Shown: piece after piece, positions 1-8,691 of the stretch
How positions within the stretch are numbered: the first letter of the stretch is position 1
Layout of the letters: each line of letters opens with the position of its first letter
NCBI GenBank assembly: GCA_947501275.1
Contig: CANMVD010000001.1
Coordinates: 1,054,001 to 1,118,000, forward strand
Source of the DNA: an uncultured Tateyamaria sp.
Lineage (GTDB): Bacteria > Pseudomonadota > Alphaproteobacteria > Rhodobacterales > Rhodobacteraceae
Reading direction: 5' to 3'
DNA length: 64,000 nt
The notes under the pieces: generated by a model
What the model saw: only the letters and a program-made list of their open reading frames with translations
What the model was told of the DNA's origin: nothing
Databases searched by the model: none
Translations under genes and position numbers: made by a program

Positions 1-1659
1 TAAACTTCGGTCCAGTGGTTTGGCAAAGCGCGCATCGGCAATTGTGGGTTCGATGCCTTTGGCGCGCAGGCTTTCGGCGGCTTTCTCGACCTCCGATAGG
101 CGGGTGCCAAAGCTGAGCAGTGCGACGCCTTTGCCCTCATGGATCATACGGCCTTTACCGATCTCCAATGGTGTGCCGCGTTCGGGCATGTCGACGCCTG
201 TGCCTTCGCCGCGCGGGAAACGGAAAGCGATTGGGCCGTCATCATGCGCAGCCGCTGTAGCGACCATATGCGCCAGTTCGGCCTCGTCCGCGGCAGCCAT
301 AACGGTAAAGCCCGGCAGGTTGGCCAGATACGCGACGTCGAATGCCCCAGCATGTGTCGCCCCGTCTGCGCCGACAAGCCCGGCGCGGTCGATGGCAAAG
401 CGCACCGGTAGCCGTTGGATGGCTACATCGTGCACCACTTGGTCATAGCCGCGCTGCAGAAAGGTCGAATAGATCGCGCAAAACGGTTTCATCCCGCCTG
501 CTGCGAGGGCCGCCGAGAATGTCACGCCGTGCTGTTCGGCAATGCCGACGTCAAAACAGCGGCTGGGGTAGCGTTCGGCGAACAGGTTCAGGCCGGTGCC
601 ATCGGGCATGGCTGCTGTCACTGCGCAGACCTTGTCGTCATCCGCGGCCTCTTTCAGCAGGTGTTGCGCAAAGACTGATGTGTAGCTGGGTGCGTTTGAA
701 GGTGCTTTTTTCTGTTCGCCCGTGACCACATTGAACTTGGACACCCCGTGACCCTTGTCCCGGGCGGTTTCTGCGGGGGCGTAGCCTTTGCCTTTTTTTG
801 TCAGTACGTGGATCAGGATGGGCCCGGTGGCGCGGTGTTTCACGGTGCGCAGGACCGGAAGCAATTGATCCATATCGTGCCCGTCAATTGGCCCAAGGTA
901 ACTAAACCCCAATTCCTCGAACAAAGTGCCGCCGACGGCCATGCCTTTCAACATGTCTTTGGCGCGTTTGGCGCCTTCGCGGAAGGGCTCGGGCAACAGG
1001 CTGACCGCTCCTTTCGCGGCCTCTTTCAGATCTTGAAAGGGCGCTTGGGCGTAAAGACCGGACAGATAGCTCGACATGGCGCCAACGGGTGGGGCGATGC
1101 TCATCTCATTGTCGTTGAGTATGACAAACAGGCGCTTTTTCAGATGCCCTGCGTTGTTCATGGCCTCATAGGCCATGCCTGCGCTCATGGATCCGTCACC
1201 GATCACTGCAATGGCATCGCCTGCGCCTTCCGGCGGGGTGCCGCCCAGATCGCGAGCCACGGAAAATCCCAAAGCGGCTGAAATCGACGTAGAGGAGTGC
1301 GCCGCTCCAAACGGGTCGTAGGGAGACTCACTGCGCTTGGTGAACCCGCTCAGGCCGTCCTTTTGGCGCAGGGTGCGGATGCGGTCGCGCCGTTCGGTCA
1401 GGATCTTGTGCGGGTAGCACTGGTGGCCCACGTCCCACACCAGCTTGTCGCGCGGGGTGTCGAACACCGCGTGCAGCGCGACTGTCAGCTCGACAACACC
1501 GAGCCCCGCACCCAGATGCCCGCCCGTCACCGAAACAGCCGACACCGTTTCGGCCCGCACTTCGTTCGCAACTTGGCGCAATTGTGCATCTGTCAGGTGT
1601 TTGAGGTCAGCGGGACGCTGGATCTTGTCCAGTAGCGGGGTGTCGGGGCGATCTGTCAT
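1..1659 (-). CDS. dxs: 1-deoxy-D-xylulose-5-phosphate synthase (3' part beyond window)
   Basis: Condenses pyruvate and glyceraldehyde 3-phosphate to DXP, the first step of the MEP isoprenoid pathway, in the cytoplasm. The frame reads inward from ATG at 1659 and stays open to the window edge, giving 553 codons of a family that usually runs to about 640, so roughly the last 90 residues are missing. Visible motifs are the N-terminal GGHLGAGLG, the [11 protein letters not shown] stretch, the thiamine diphosphate motif GDGSMSAG followed by NN, and the transketolase-type [10 protein letters not shown]. It sits 9 bp after ispA, so prenyl diphosphate synthesis and its precursor pathway share an operon. 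Not listed as a closed frame because the stop lies outside the window. Confidence 0.96.
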   Translation of the reverse strand, partial: MTDRPDTPLLDKIQRPADLKHLTDAQLRQVANEVRAETVSAVSVTGGHLGAGLGVVELTVALHAVFDTPRDKLVWDVGHQCYPHKILTERRDRIRTLRQKDGLSGFTKRSESPYDPFGAAHSSTSISAALGFSVARDLGGTPPEGAGDAIAVIGDGSMSAGMAYEAMNNAGHLKKRLFVILNDNEMSIAPPVGAMSSYLSGLYAQAPFQDLKEAAKGAVSLLPEPFREGAKRAKDMLKGMAVGGTLFEELGFSYLGPIDGHDMDQLLPVLRTVKHRATGPILIHVLTKKGKGYAPAETARDKGHGVSKFNVVTGEQKKAPSNAPSYTSVFAQHLLKEAADDDKVCAVTAAMPDGTGLNLFAERYPSRCFDVGIAEQHGVTFSAALAAGGMKPFCAIYSTFLQRGYDQVVHDVAIQRLPVRFAIDRAGLVGADGATHAGAFDVAYLANLPGFTVMAAADEAELAHMVATAAAHDDGPIAFRFPRGEGTGVDMPERGTPLEIGKGRMIHEGKGVALLSFGTRLSEVEKAAESLRAKGIEPTIADARFAKPLDRSL

Positions 1660-1668
1660 AAGCAGTCT

Positions 1669-2535
1669 CTAGTATTTGCGGGCGATCACAAAGCGGGCCG
1701 TTTCCCGCAATATGTCTGCCTCGGCTTGGTATATACTTAATGCATCACAGGCTTGGGTCACGAGGTCGTCAGCGCGGCGTTTCGCCTCGTCCATGCCTAA
1801 CAGTGACACGAACGTCGCCTTGCCTGCGTCGGCGTCCTTGCCTGTGGCCTTGCCCATGGTGGCCGCATCGCTTTCCACATCCAGAATGTCATCGGCGATC
1901 TGAAAGGCAAGGCCAAGGGCGCGCGCGTAGGTTTGCAGTGGGGTGATGTCCGCTTGGGCCATGCGGGCGCCTGCGGTCGCAGACCACTCAATCAGCGCGC
2001 CGGTCTTGCCCCGTTGCAGTCTGGTGATTTCATCCAGCGTCAGAGGTGTTGTCGCGGTTTCGGCGGCGATATCGAGCGCCTGACCCAGCACCATGCCCTG
2101 CGCGCCAGAGGCCTTGGCCAAAGACGCAGCGAGGTCAGCGCGCACATCCCCCGCGCCAATGTCCGGGTGCGTGACCAGCTCAAAGGCCAGCGTTTGCAGG
2201 GCATCTCCGGCCAACACAGCCGTTGCTTCATCCCATTTCACATGCACGGTGGGTGCCCCGCGCCGCAGGTCGTCATCATCCATGCAGGGCAAATCATCAT
2301 GGACGAGGGAATAGGCGTGCAGGGCCTCGATCCCTGTGGCAGGCCAGATCGCGGCGGATGTGTCGATCCCGTGCAAGCGCGCGCCTTCCAACACCATAAA
2401 CCCGCGCAAACGCTTTCCACCATTAGTCGCGTGCGCCATCGCGTGCACCACGGGTAATGGATCAAGAGCACCCAGAACAGCGTCGAACTGAGACTGAATA
2501 GCCTCGGCCGCTGCGTTCAGCCGTTCGCGAAACAT
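1669..2535 (-). CDS. ispA: Polyprenyl (farnesyl/geranyl) diphosphate synthase
   Basis: Chain-elongating trans-prenyltransferase that joins IPP units to DMAPP/GPP to make C10-C15 diphosphates for quinones, carotenoids and bactoprenol. The 288-residue protein has the first aspartate-rich motif at residues 80-89 (DDLPCMDDDD, followed by RRG) and the second, DDILD, at 215-219, with the GQ..D motif around 151-155. Length matches the IspA family. Xseb ends 3 bp upstream and dxs starts 9 bp downstream, an arrangement common in alphaproteobacteria. Exact chain length cannot be read from sequence alone; the two residues between the first Asp pair and the next Asp (Pro-Cys) fit a short-chain synthase. 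Confidence 0.95.
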   Translation of the reverse strand: MFRERLNAAAEAIQSQFDAVLGALDPLPVVHAMAHATNGGKRLRGFMVLEGARLHGIDTSAAIWPATGIEALHAYSLVHDDLPCMDDDDLRRGAPTVHVKWDEATAVLAGDALQTLAFELVTHPDIGAGDVRADLAASLAKASGAQGMVLGQALDIAAETATTPLTLDEITRLQRGKTGALIEWSATAGARMAQADITPLQTYARALGLAFQIADDILDVESDAATMGKATGKDADAGKATFVSLLGMDEAKRRADDLVTQACDALSIYQAEADILRETARFVIARKY

Positions 2536-2538
2536 GGA

Positions 2539-2781
2539 TTACTGATCGCCGGCAGGTTTCAGACCAGCGGGGTTGCCATCACCATCTAGCGTAATGGCGG
2601 CAACCTTTTCCTCGGCCTCTTTCAGCTTGGTCTCGCAGCGGGCTTTCAGCGCTGCGCCGCGTTCATAGAGGCTGATGGAAGCGTCCAGAGCAACATCACC
2701 GCGTTCCAATTGGCCCAGCACCTGCTCCAGCTCGGCCATTGCTTCTTCAAAGCTCATTTCGTCAACGGGGCGGTCGGTCAT
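2539..2781 (-). CDS. xseB: Exodeoxyribonuclease VII small subunit
   Basis: Small helical subunit of exonuclease VII, which degrades single-stranded DNA together with XseA (not in this window). I place the start at ATG 2781 (MTDRPVDEMSFEEAMAELE), giving 80 residues, the usual family size; the frame extends upstream but the added residues are unlike XseB. The signature FEEAMAELEQVLGQLERGDVALDASISLYE stretch (residues 10-39) is clear. The ATG overlaps the TGA of the upstream deacetylase gene as ATGA, so translation is probably coupled. The C-terminus ends in a Gly/Pro-rich tail. Confidence 0.93.
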   Translation of the reverse strand: MTDRPVDEMSFEEAMAELEQVLGQLERGDVALDASISLYERGAALKARCETKLKEAEEKVAAITLDGDGNPAGLKPAGDQ

Positions 2782-3716
2782 AGCGTGGCCTTTATCAGCG
2801 ATTGGACATGGGCGCGGGCGCAAGCCGCCAGCGCGTCCAAGTCATAGCCGCCTTCCAGCAGCGATACCACCCGGCCCTTGCATAGGGTTTGTGCAGTGTC
2901 CGTGATGAGGTCGGTGAGTTGAGTGTAGGTATCAACGGTCCAGTTCAACTGCGCGAGCGGGTCGTCCTGATGGGCATCGAATCCGGCTGAAATCAGGATC
3001 AGCTCGGGTTGGTGTTTGATCAGGGCAGGGATCACCTTAGCCTTATATTCGGCGATGGCGTGGGTGCCATCGGTGCCGGGGGCGAGGGGCAGGTTCAGAA
3101 CAGTGCCATTCGGGCCTTGATCTGTGGCCGCGCCCGTTCCGGGCCAGAGCGGCATCTGTTGGGACGTGACCACCAAAGCGCGCGGGTCTTCTTGCAGCAG
3201 CGCTTGGGTACCGTTGCCGTGGTGGACGTCGAAATCGACAATAGCGACTCGTTCTAGCCCGTGGTGCTCCAGCGCGTGTTTGGCGGCGATGGCGACATTG
3301 CCAAAGATGCAGAATCCCATGGGCAAGGACTGTTCCGCATGGTGGCCGGGAGGGCGCATTGCGACAAATGCGTTCTTGGCCTCGTCCCCCAGCACCATAT
3401 CGACTGCTTTGACCGCACCGCCCGCGGCCCGCCAGACGGCGTTGTAGGATGTGGGACACAGGAAGGTTTCTGCATCCGTGTCCCGGTCGAGCCCGGCAAA
3501 CCCGTCTGTTGGGACCTTGGCGCGCACAAAGTTGATATAGTCCTGTGGGTGGCAGCGCGCGATATCCGCGTCGTCGGCCAGGGGCGGATCGACGCGGAGC
3601 AAATCGAGATCCTCAAGTGCGCGCTGGATATAGGCCAGACGGGCGACCTGTTCGGGCATGCCAGTTGGCGTAACGTGCAGGAGGCCGTCGGCGTGGGTGA
3701 GGAAGGCTGTTTTCAT
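2778..3716 (-). CDS. Histone deacetylase family / acetylpolyamine amidohydrolase-like protein
   Basis: Zinc-dependent deacetylase of the arginase/deacetylase fold; bacterial members act on acetylated polyamines, acetoin-related substrates or protein lysines. With the start at ATG 3716 (MKTAFLTHADG) the protein has 312 residues. Catalytic features are visible: PPGHHAE with the His pair, the zinc-binding DFDVHHGNGT, and the C-terminal SAGFDAHQDDPL, so it should be active. The frame could be extended 15 residues upstream, but MKTAFLTH matches the usual family start and directly abuts the previous stop (TAATG). It is the gene before xseB in the same operon. The substrate is not predictable from the sequence. 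Confidence 0.9.
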   Translation of the reverse strand: MKTAFLTHADGLLHVTPTGMPEQVARLAYIQRALEDLDLLRVDPPLADDADIARCHPQDYINFVRAKVPTDGFAGLDRDTDAETFLCPTSYNAVWRAAGGAVKAVDMVLGDEAKNAFVAMRPPGHHAEQSLPMGFCIFGNVAIAAKHALEHHGLERVAIVDFDVHHGNGTQALLQEDPRALVVTSQQMPLWPGTGAATDQGPNGTVLNLPLAPGTDGTHAIAEYKAKVIPALIKHQPELILISAGFDAHQDDPLAQLNWTVDTYTQLTDLITDTAQTLCKGRVVSLLEGGYDLDALAACARAHVQSLIKATL

Positions 3717-4021
3717 TAGTCTTTTACTGCCTGATAAATCATCTGCGCAGCGAGTAGCCACAAAGAGCCAACGGTCCCGCGCTGCGTTTTTTTGATCAAC
3801 CGCACCACTTTGTCATCTGCCAAGACATGAACGGGGAACTCTCTGGGATCTAAGCAGGCAGATTGTATGATCTGCAATTCGCGTTCCCAGGGTCCACCAA
3901 TATGCAGGTTTGGCATCCCAGATCGTCGTAGCATTGTTTCCAGCGCATGCGCGTGATGCCGTCGCATATGTTTATGCAATCGTGTCAGGACACGCAGGTT
4001 TACAAAAAACGTCTGGTCCAC
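3716..4021 (-). CDS. Small hypothetical protein between petR and the deacetylase
   Basis: A 101-residue frame beginning with GTG at 4021, three bases after the petR stop, and ending in a TAATG overlap with the deacetylase start. That tight fit on both sides is the main support for it being a gene. The protein is basic in its first third (several His and Arg, RLHKHMRRHHAHALE), has no signal peptide and one weakly hydrophobic stretch near the C-terminus (TVGSLWLLAAQMIYQAV). I recognise no domain. It could be a degenerate remnant instead of a translated gene. Confidence 0.45.
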   Translation of the reverse strand: MDQTFFVNLRVLTRLHKHMRRHHAHALETMLRRSGMPNLHIGGPWERELQIIQSACLDPREFPVHVLADDKVVRLIKKTQRGTVGSLWLLAAQMIYQAVKD

Positions 4022-4024
4022 ACA

Positions 4025-4726
4025 TCAATCCGGCGCGAGCATATACCCCGCGCCGCGTACGGTTTGCAGGTAGCGGGGCTGTTTGGGGTTACTCTCGATT
4101 TTGCGGCGCAGGCGTGTGATTTGGACGTCCACGGCGCGTTCCTGCGCCTGACCACGGTCGCGGCCAAGATCTTCGACCAGTTTGGCGCGGCTGATGGCTT
4201 CGCCGGGTTTGGCGGAGAACAGCTTCATCAACTGGATCTCGGTGGCGGTGAGCCGCACGAGGTCTTCGCCCTGCCACATCTCGCCGCGCTCCATATCGTA
4301 GCGAATGGGGCCGAGCGTCAGGATCTTGGGCTGCGCCTCTTCCGGAGCGGTGTCGGGCACACGGCGCAGGATGGCGTTGATACGCAACAGCAGCTCCTTA
4401 GGCTCAAAGGGCTTGGGTAAATAGTCGTCTGCCCCGGCTTCAAGCCCCTCGATACGGGCGTCGGTTTCGCCTTTGGCGGTCAACAGTAGAATCGGGGTCG
4501 GCAGGGTTTCACGCAGGGAGCGACAGAGGCTCAGGCCATCCTCCCCGGGCATCATGACGTCCAGCACAATCATATCAAAATCGAGGCCGGACAAGATGCG
4601 GCGTGCGTGTTCTGCGTCCCGCGCAGCAGTCACCAGAAATCCGTTGCGCATCAGAAACTTCTGCAACAGGGATCGGATCCGTTCATCATCATCAACGATC
4701 AGTAGATGTACGTCGAAATCACTCAT
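4025..4726 (-). CDS. petR: PetR-like OmpR-family response regulator
   Basis: DNA-binding two-component response regulator of 233 residues. The receiver domain (1-120) has the acidic cluster DDD at 12-14, the phospho-acceptor Asp56 in IVLDVMMP and Lys105 in LPKPF. The C-terminal winged helix (about 135-230) ends in the usual RLRRKIESNPKQPRYLQTVRGAGYML. It overlaps the MarR-type gene upstream by an ATGA. The MarR plus OmpR pair matches the petP-petR pair described in Rhodobacter capsulatus as needed for petABC expression, and petABC is present about 11 kb away at 15880. No histidine kinase is adjacent. Confidence 0.88.
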   Translation of the reverse strand: MSDFDVHLLIVDDDERIRSLLQKFLMRNGFLVTAARDAEHARRILSGLDFDMIVLDVMMPGEDGLSLCRSLRETLPTPILLLTAKGETDARIEGLEAGADDYLPKPFEPKELLLRINAILRRVPDTAPEEAQPKILTLGPIRYDMERGEMWQGEDLVRLTATEIQLMKLFSAKPGEAISRAKLVEDLGRDRGQAQERAVDVQITRLRRKIESNPKQPRYLQTVRGAGYMLAPD

Positions 4727-5235
4727 GCGCCGCTCTCCTTCAGCTTTGTGTAGGTGCGTTGCATCTCTGTGTCCATCATCGCCTCCAGAACCGTGCGAAA
4801 GCCCGCCACTGCCTCGGGGCCCGCATCTCGGAAGGCGGCGCGCATACGGGCGCGTTGGGCGTCTGAAAGCCGGGCCTCAAGGTTGCGACCCTCGTCCGTC
4901 AGGTGCAGGTGTCGTTCTCGCTTGTCGGACGTTCCTACGCGGCTTTCGACAAGGCCGTCTTCCATTAACTTGCGCAATACCCTGTTCAGGGATTGCTTGG
5001 TCACACCCAGAATATGCAGCAGGTTGTTGACTGTTGTGCCGGGCGCACGGTTTATGAAGTGAACAGCGCGGTGATGGGCCCGTCCATATGTCAGATCACC
5101 AAGAATGCGATCGGGATCGGCGGTAAAGCCGCGATAGGCAAAGAACATGGCCTCGATGCCTTGGCGCAATTGTTCGTCCGTGAGGTAAAGCAGGCTTTCA
5201 CCACTGCTTGGCCCACTTGTGCGTCCGTCCGCCAT
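4723..5235 (-). CDS. petP: PetP-like MarR-family transcriptional regulator
   Basis: A 170-residue winged-helix regulator. The central part (about residues 55-120) carries the MarR core: GTTVNNLLHILGVTKQSLNR is the recognition region, followed by the wing with the DKRERHLHLTDEG motif. An acidic N-terminal extension mentions no other domain. It is translationally coupled (ATGA) to petR. In Rhodobacter capsulatus the equivalent pair lies next to petABC. Here it is divergent from ilvE, with about 150 bp between the two starts. The ATG at 5235 is preceded by a purine-rich GGGGGCAG. The ligand is unknown. Confidence 0.85.
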   Translation of the reverse strand: MADGRTSGPSSGESLLYLTDEQLRQGIEAMFFAYRGFTADPDRILGDLTYGRAHHRAVHFINRAPGTTVNNLLHILGVTKQSLNRVLRKLMEDGLVESRVGTSDKRERHLHLTDEGRNLEARLSDAQRARMRAAFRDAGPEAVAGFRTVLEAMMDTEMQRTYTKLKESGA

Positions 5236-5384
5236 ACTGCCCCCCTGCGTTGTCCCTTTTGCAGTCAGTTTATGTCAGCCTTGTTGACATTCCAAGAGCG
5301 AAGCGATATCGAATCGCAGGTTTTGCGCAACTTTATGACCGGATCGGAACTATTCGCGCAATATTTGTAAATCAGGAGGGTGCC

Positions 5385-6251
5385 ATGGCTGGCTATGATG
5401 ATCGCGACGGAAAAATCTGGATGGACGGCCAAATGGTCGACTGGCGCAGTGCGAACGTCCATGTCCTGAGCCATGCTATGCATTATGCCAGTTCCGTCTT
5501 TGAGGGGGAGCGCGCGTATAACGGCAGGATCTTCCTCAGCCGGAAACATTCTGAACGGTTGCACTTTTCCGCGGGTGAGCTGGACTTCCAGATCCCCTAC
5601 ACCGTGGATGAAATCGAAGCGGCCAAGCAGGAAGTCCTCACAACCAATGGCCTGACGGATGCGTATGTGCGTGCTGTTGCATGGCGTGGAGCAGGCGAAG
5701 ACATGGGTGTAGCGTCTGCCCGCAACCCGGTTCATCTGGCCATCGCTGCTTGGGAATGGGGCAGCTATTATGGCGACGCCAAGTTTAAAGGTGCCAAGAT
5801 CGACATCGCCAAATGGAAGCGCCCGAGCCCGGAGACCATTCCGGTCCACGCCAAGGCGGCGGGTCTGTACATGATCTGCACAACCTCGAAACATGCGGCT
5901 GAGGCCAAAGGCTGTTCGGACGCTCTGTTCATGGACTACCGCGGCTATGTGGCGGAATGCACGGGCGCGAACATCTTCTTTGTGAAAGATGGCGAGGTGC
6001 ACACGCCCAAGGCGGATGTGTTCCTGAACGGTCTGACGCGCCAAACCGTTATCGGCATGCTCGAAGACAAGCAGATCAAAGTCCACCAGCGTGTGATCAT
6101 GCCCGAAGAGCTTGAAGGGTTTGAGCAATGCTGGCTGACCGGTACGGCAGCCGAAGTGACGCCCGTTGGGCAAATCGCTGACTTCAACTTTGAGGTCGGG
6201 GCCATGGCGCGTGATGTGGCCGAAAGCTACGAGACTTTGGTGCGTGCTTGA
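5385..6251 (+). CDS. ilvE: Branched-chain amino acid aminotransferase
   Basis: PLP-dependent fold-type IV transaminase that interconverts Val, Leu and Ile with their 2-oxo acids. I choose ATG 5385 (MAGYDDRDGKIWMDGQMV), which has an AGGAGG ribosome-binding site 6 bp upstream, giving 288 residues, the normal length; the open frame upstream is not conserved-looking. The PLP lysine should be Lys157 in HAKAAGLY, and the family motif YVAECTGANIFFVKDG follows, then LNGLTRQTVIGM. The next gene starts on the base after its stop. ilvD lies at 55124 in the same window but is not linked. Confidence 0.94.
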   Translation: MAGYDDRDGKIWMDGQMVDWRSANVHVLSHAMHYASSVFEGERAYNGRIFLSRKHSERLHFSAGELDFQIPYTVDEIEAAKQEVLTTNGLTDAYVRAVAWRGAGEDMGVASARNPVHLAIAAWEWGSYYGDAKFKGAKIDIAKWKRPSPETIPVHAKAAGLYMICTTSKHAAEAKGCSDALFMDYRGYVAECTGANIFFVKDGEVHTPKADVFLNGLTRQTVIGMLEDKQIKVHQRVIMPEELEGFEQCWLTGTAAEVTPVGQIADFNFEVGAMARDVAESYETLVRA

Positions 6252-6593
6252 ATGGACTACGCGGCCTTTGCGATTGAGTGGGAGGCCGCGTGGAACTCCC
6301 ACGATCTTGACAGGATCCTGGCCCACTACAGTCCGGAAGTGACCTTTCGTTCACAAAAGGCAATGCGGTCGGTGGGTCAGGGTGAGTTGCGCGGCAAGGA
6401 CGCCTTGCGCGCCTATTGGGCCAAGGCGCTGGAAGCGCAACCGGACCTGTCCTTTGTCGTTGTGGACGTGTTGCGGGGCTACGGGATGCTGGTCATCACC
6501 TACCGCAATCAGCGCAATGTATTGGCGGCAGAGACCTTGCGGTTTGGCCCCGATGGGCTGGTGGTCGAGGCGTCGGCCTGCCACCGGGACTAG
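6252..6593 (+). CDS. NTF2-like / SnoaL-type small protein
   Basis: A 113-residue protein with the typical start of nuclear-transport-factor-2-like alpha+beta cone proteins: an N-terminal helix with WEAAWNSHDLDRILAHYSPEVTFRS, then GKDALRAYWAKALEAQPDLSF and a series of beta strands. Such domains are ligand-binding or small enzymes (isomerases, dehydratases); no activity can be assigned. Its ATG follows directly on the ilvE TGA, so it is presumably co-transcribed. Its stop overlaps the convergent EamA gene by four bases. Confidence 0.82.
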   Translation: MDYAAFAIEWEAAWNSHDLDRILAHYSPEVTFRSQKAMRSVGQGELRGKDALRAYWAKALEAQPDLSFVVVDVLRGYGMLVITYRNQRNVLAAETLRFGPDGLVVEASACHRD

Positions 6594-7531
6594 CCTTTGG
6601 GGTCGGTGACAGACCGTGCGCGGCGGCGTTCCAGTCCCAGTTGCCGCTCCCGCCAGATGATCAGCACACCACCCAGTACGACAAGCGCTGCCCCTTCGAC
6701 CATGGTCAGCGTCGGCAATTCGTCAAAGATGACATAGCCAATCAAGGCTGCAAAAATCAGCGATGCATAGTCAAACGGTGCTAGCATGGATGCTGCCCCG
6801 AAACGGTAACTGGTTGTCACGAGGATTTGCGCCAAACCGCCGATCAGGCCTGCGCCAATCAGCAGCGCAATGTCTGTGGTACTGGGGATGATCCAGCCAA
6901 AGGGCAGGCTGAACAAGCTCAGGACCGTGGCCGTTAGGGAAAAGTAGAACACGATGGCGGCTGTGTGCTCTGTTTTGACCAAGGTGCGGATGTGGATTTG
7001 TACCACCGCCCGCAGAATGGACGCACCCAGCACCATAAGCGCACCAATCGTGCCTGCCGCGCCAAGCATATCCGCATCAAGACTGAGCCGTGGCCACAGC
7101 ACGATCATCACCCCGAACAGCCCCAGACCCACAGCGCCAATCCGGATGAGGCGTATCCGTTCACCCAGCATGATCGCGGCCAAAATAACGGTGAAGATCG
7201 GCGTGGCATAGCCGATGGCCGTCACCTCGGGCAGCGGCAGCAGTGCCAACCCGCCAAAGGTCAAGGCCATGGCAGAGGTGCCGAACAAACCACGCCAGAC
7301 ATGGCCCAGAAAGTTGTTCGGAATGAGAGCTTCGCGGATTTCACCCTTTTGCCAGATCCAGGCAAGGATAATGGGCAAGGCAAAGAGCGAGCGGAAAAAC
7401 ACAGCCTCGCCCGCCGGGACTTCATCGGTGGCTGCCTTGATCATGGCAGCCATCACCATGAACAGGAAAACCGCCACCAGCTTGAGCATGATGGCGGTGG
7501 AGGGTTTGTTGGCGATCGAGGGCTGTTGCAT
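6590..7531 (-). CDS. EamA/RhaT-family (DMT superfamily) exporter
   Basis: Inner-membrane transporter of 313 residues with two EamA repeats of about five transmembrane helices each (residues 15-150 and 160-300). Typical features are the first helix LKLVAVFLFMVMAAMIKAA, the FFRSLFALPIILAWIW segment and LPEVTAIGYATPIFTVILAAIMLGE, a hallmark of repeat 1. The second repeat has FAALIGYVIFDELPTLTMVEGAALVVLGGVLIIW. DMT members export amino acids, metabolites or drugs; the substrate is not predictable. Transcribed alone, convergent with the NTF2-like gene. Confidence 0.9.
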   Translation of the reverse strand: MQQPSIANKPSTAIMLKLVAVFLFMVMAAMIKAATDEVPAGEAVFFRSLFALPIILAWIWQKGEIREALIPNNFLGHVWRGLFGTSAMALTFGGLALLPLPEVTAIGYATPIFTVILAAIMLGERIRLIRIGAVGLGLFGVMIVLWPRLSLDADMLGAAGTIGALMVLGASILRAVVQIHIRTLVKTEHTAAIVFYFSLTATVLSLFSLPFGWIIPSTTDIALLIGAGLIGGLAQILVTTSYRFGAASMLAPFDYASLIFAALIGYVIFDELPTLTMVEGAALVVLGGVLIIWRERQLGLERRRARSVTDPKG

Positions 7532-7572
7532 TGCCCCCGATCCATGGAGCGTTCACGCCCCAAAGGCAAGTG

Positions 7573-7968
7573 TCACCCGAGGGTTGCGATGCCCAGAGGT
7601 ACGCTGAATTTTTCGCACCAGATGTAGACTTGGTTAAAGTTCGCGATGTCGACGCCTGCGGGCACGGTGAAGGATTGCGCGCCTGTCAGGTTGCCCAGCA
7701 CACCTGCGTCTGTATTGCCGTCATAGTAGCCGTCTTTGCCCAAGCCGACGCGGGGGTCGGGGGCGCCATCAAGGCTGAAGTCTTCGCTGAGTACAATTGT
7801 GTGGCTGCCATCGTCATTGGCGATGATTTCGACTGTGCCTGTGGTGATGTGATCAGAGGCACCGGTGAATGTGCCTGTGGCAACGGGTTCGGCGCTGGCG
7901 GCGACGGCGGACAGGCCAAGTGCGGCTGCAAGGATGGCGGCGAAAGCGACGGGGAAGAATTTCAACAT
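7573..7968 (-). CDS. Secreted DM13-domain protein
   Basis: A 131-residue protein with a clear signal peptide (MLKFFPVAFAAILAAALG, cleavage probably after ASA near residue 26) followed by a single DM13 domain (about residues 30-130). The DM13 signature is visible: GTFTGASDHITTGTVEI, LSEDFSLDGAPDPRVGLGKDGYY and the C-terminal VYIWCEKFSVPLGIATL with the conserved single Cys. DM13 domains have been proposed to act in redox or hydroxylation reactions outside the cytoplasm; this is family knowledge only. It is divergent from a TetR regulator and shares a repeated operator with it, so it is probably the regulator's target. Confidence 0.87.
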   Translation of the reverse strand: MLKFFPVAFAAILAAALGLSAVAASAEPVATGTFTGASDHITTGTVEIIANDDGSHTIVLSEDFSLDGAPDPRVGLGKDGYYDGNTDAGVLGNLTGAQSFTVPAGVDIANFNQVYIWCEKFSVPLGIATLG

Positions 7969-7984
7969 GGTGTTCTCCTATTGG

Positions 7985-8072
7985 GTACTGATTGGTTCCG
8001 ATGGGCTGTACTTGACATAGGGAACCAGTCGGTACAATACACAAGATCGTGAGTTATGGACTAATTGGTTCC
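7985..8072. promoter_or_regulatory. Three-copy 15-bp operator between DM13 and TetR genes
   Basis: A 15-bp sequence close to GTACYGAYTGGTTCC occurs three times in the 141-bp divergent intergenic region: GTACTGATTGGTTCC at 7985-7999, GGAACCAGTCGGTAC (inverted copy) at 8021-8035, and GGACTAATTGGTTCC at 8058-8072. A TTGACA at 8012-8017 and a TACAAT at 8033-8038 could be the -35 and -10 of the rightward promoter (15-bp spacer, slightly short); the inverted copy would then lie between and over them. This is the expected layout for autoregulation by the adjacent TetR-type repressor. Confidence 0.6.
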
Positions 8073-8109
8073 GAAGCTATATGTAATGTCACGAAATGGA
8101 GAACACGTT

Positions 8110-8691
8110 ATGGCCCGCCCCAGATCTTTCGACACCGATGTTGCCATCGACAAGGCTATGCAAGTCTTTTGGACCCACGGCTACGAGGGCGCATCGCTCC
8201 CTGACTTGCTGGACGGAATGGGATTGACTCGTGGCAGCTTGTATAAGGCGTTTACTGACAAAAAGACGCTATTTTTGAAAGTGCTCGCGCATTACGAAGA
8301 ACTGGCTGTGAACGCAGGTGTCGCGCTGTTGACCGACCCTGCGATCCCGAGCGGCGCAGATCGAATCCTTACGATGTTTACAAATTCCTACAAGGCCGTG
8401 ACAGACGGTGACCAACGCGGGTGTTTGCTGTGCACAGCCGCGGCAGGGCCGAGCATGTATGACGACGAAATCGCCGCCGTTGTGACCCAAGGCCTGAGCG
8501 CGCTGCGCGATGGTTTTTCACATGCATTGCTGGCCTCACCCCAGCACGAGGGATTGTCCGATGCAGACCGTCATGCCGTCGCAGATATGCTGTTGGCGCA
8601 ATACGTTGGCCTGCGCACCATGGCACGAGCCCGCATTCCGGATGAAATGCTGCATAACTCCGTCCGCTCAGTGGGTTTGATGCTGGCCTAG
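8110..8691 (+). CDS. TetR/AcrR-family transcriptional regulator
   Basis: A 193-residue one-component repressor. The N-terminal HTH domain (residues 1-50) contains [21 protein letters not shown] and the recognition helix region [15 protein letters not shown]-like ([18 protein letters not shown]), typical of the group that controls oxidoreductase or transporter genes. The C-terminal domain is a helical ligand-binding bundle with CLLCTAAAG near the middle, a pair of Cys that might be redox-sensitive. I start at ATG 8110; the frame extends 15 codons upstream but into the operator region. It overlaps the aroC stop by four bases (CTAG). Confidence 0.9.
   Translation: MARPRSFDTDVAIDKAMQVFWTHGYEGASLPDLLDGMGLTRGSLYKAFTDKKTLFLKVLAHYEELAVNAGVALLTDPAIPSGADRILTMFTNSYKAVTDGDQRGCLLCTAAAGPSMYDDEIAAVVTQGLSALRDGFSHALLASPQHEGLSDADRHAVADMLLAQYVGLRTMARARIPDEMLHNSVRSVGLMLA

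Noticed and set aside
5265-6326. Long antisense frame (353 codons) opposite ilvE
   Set aside because: It is a shadow of the high-GC ilvE gene; the sequence has no domain and ilvE is certain.
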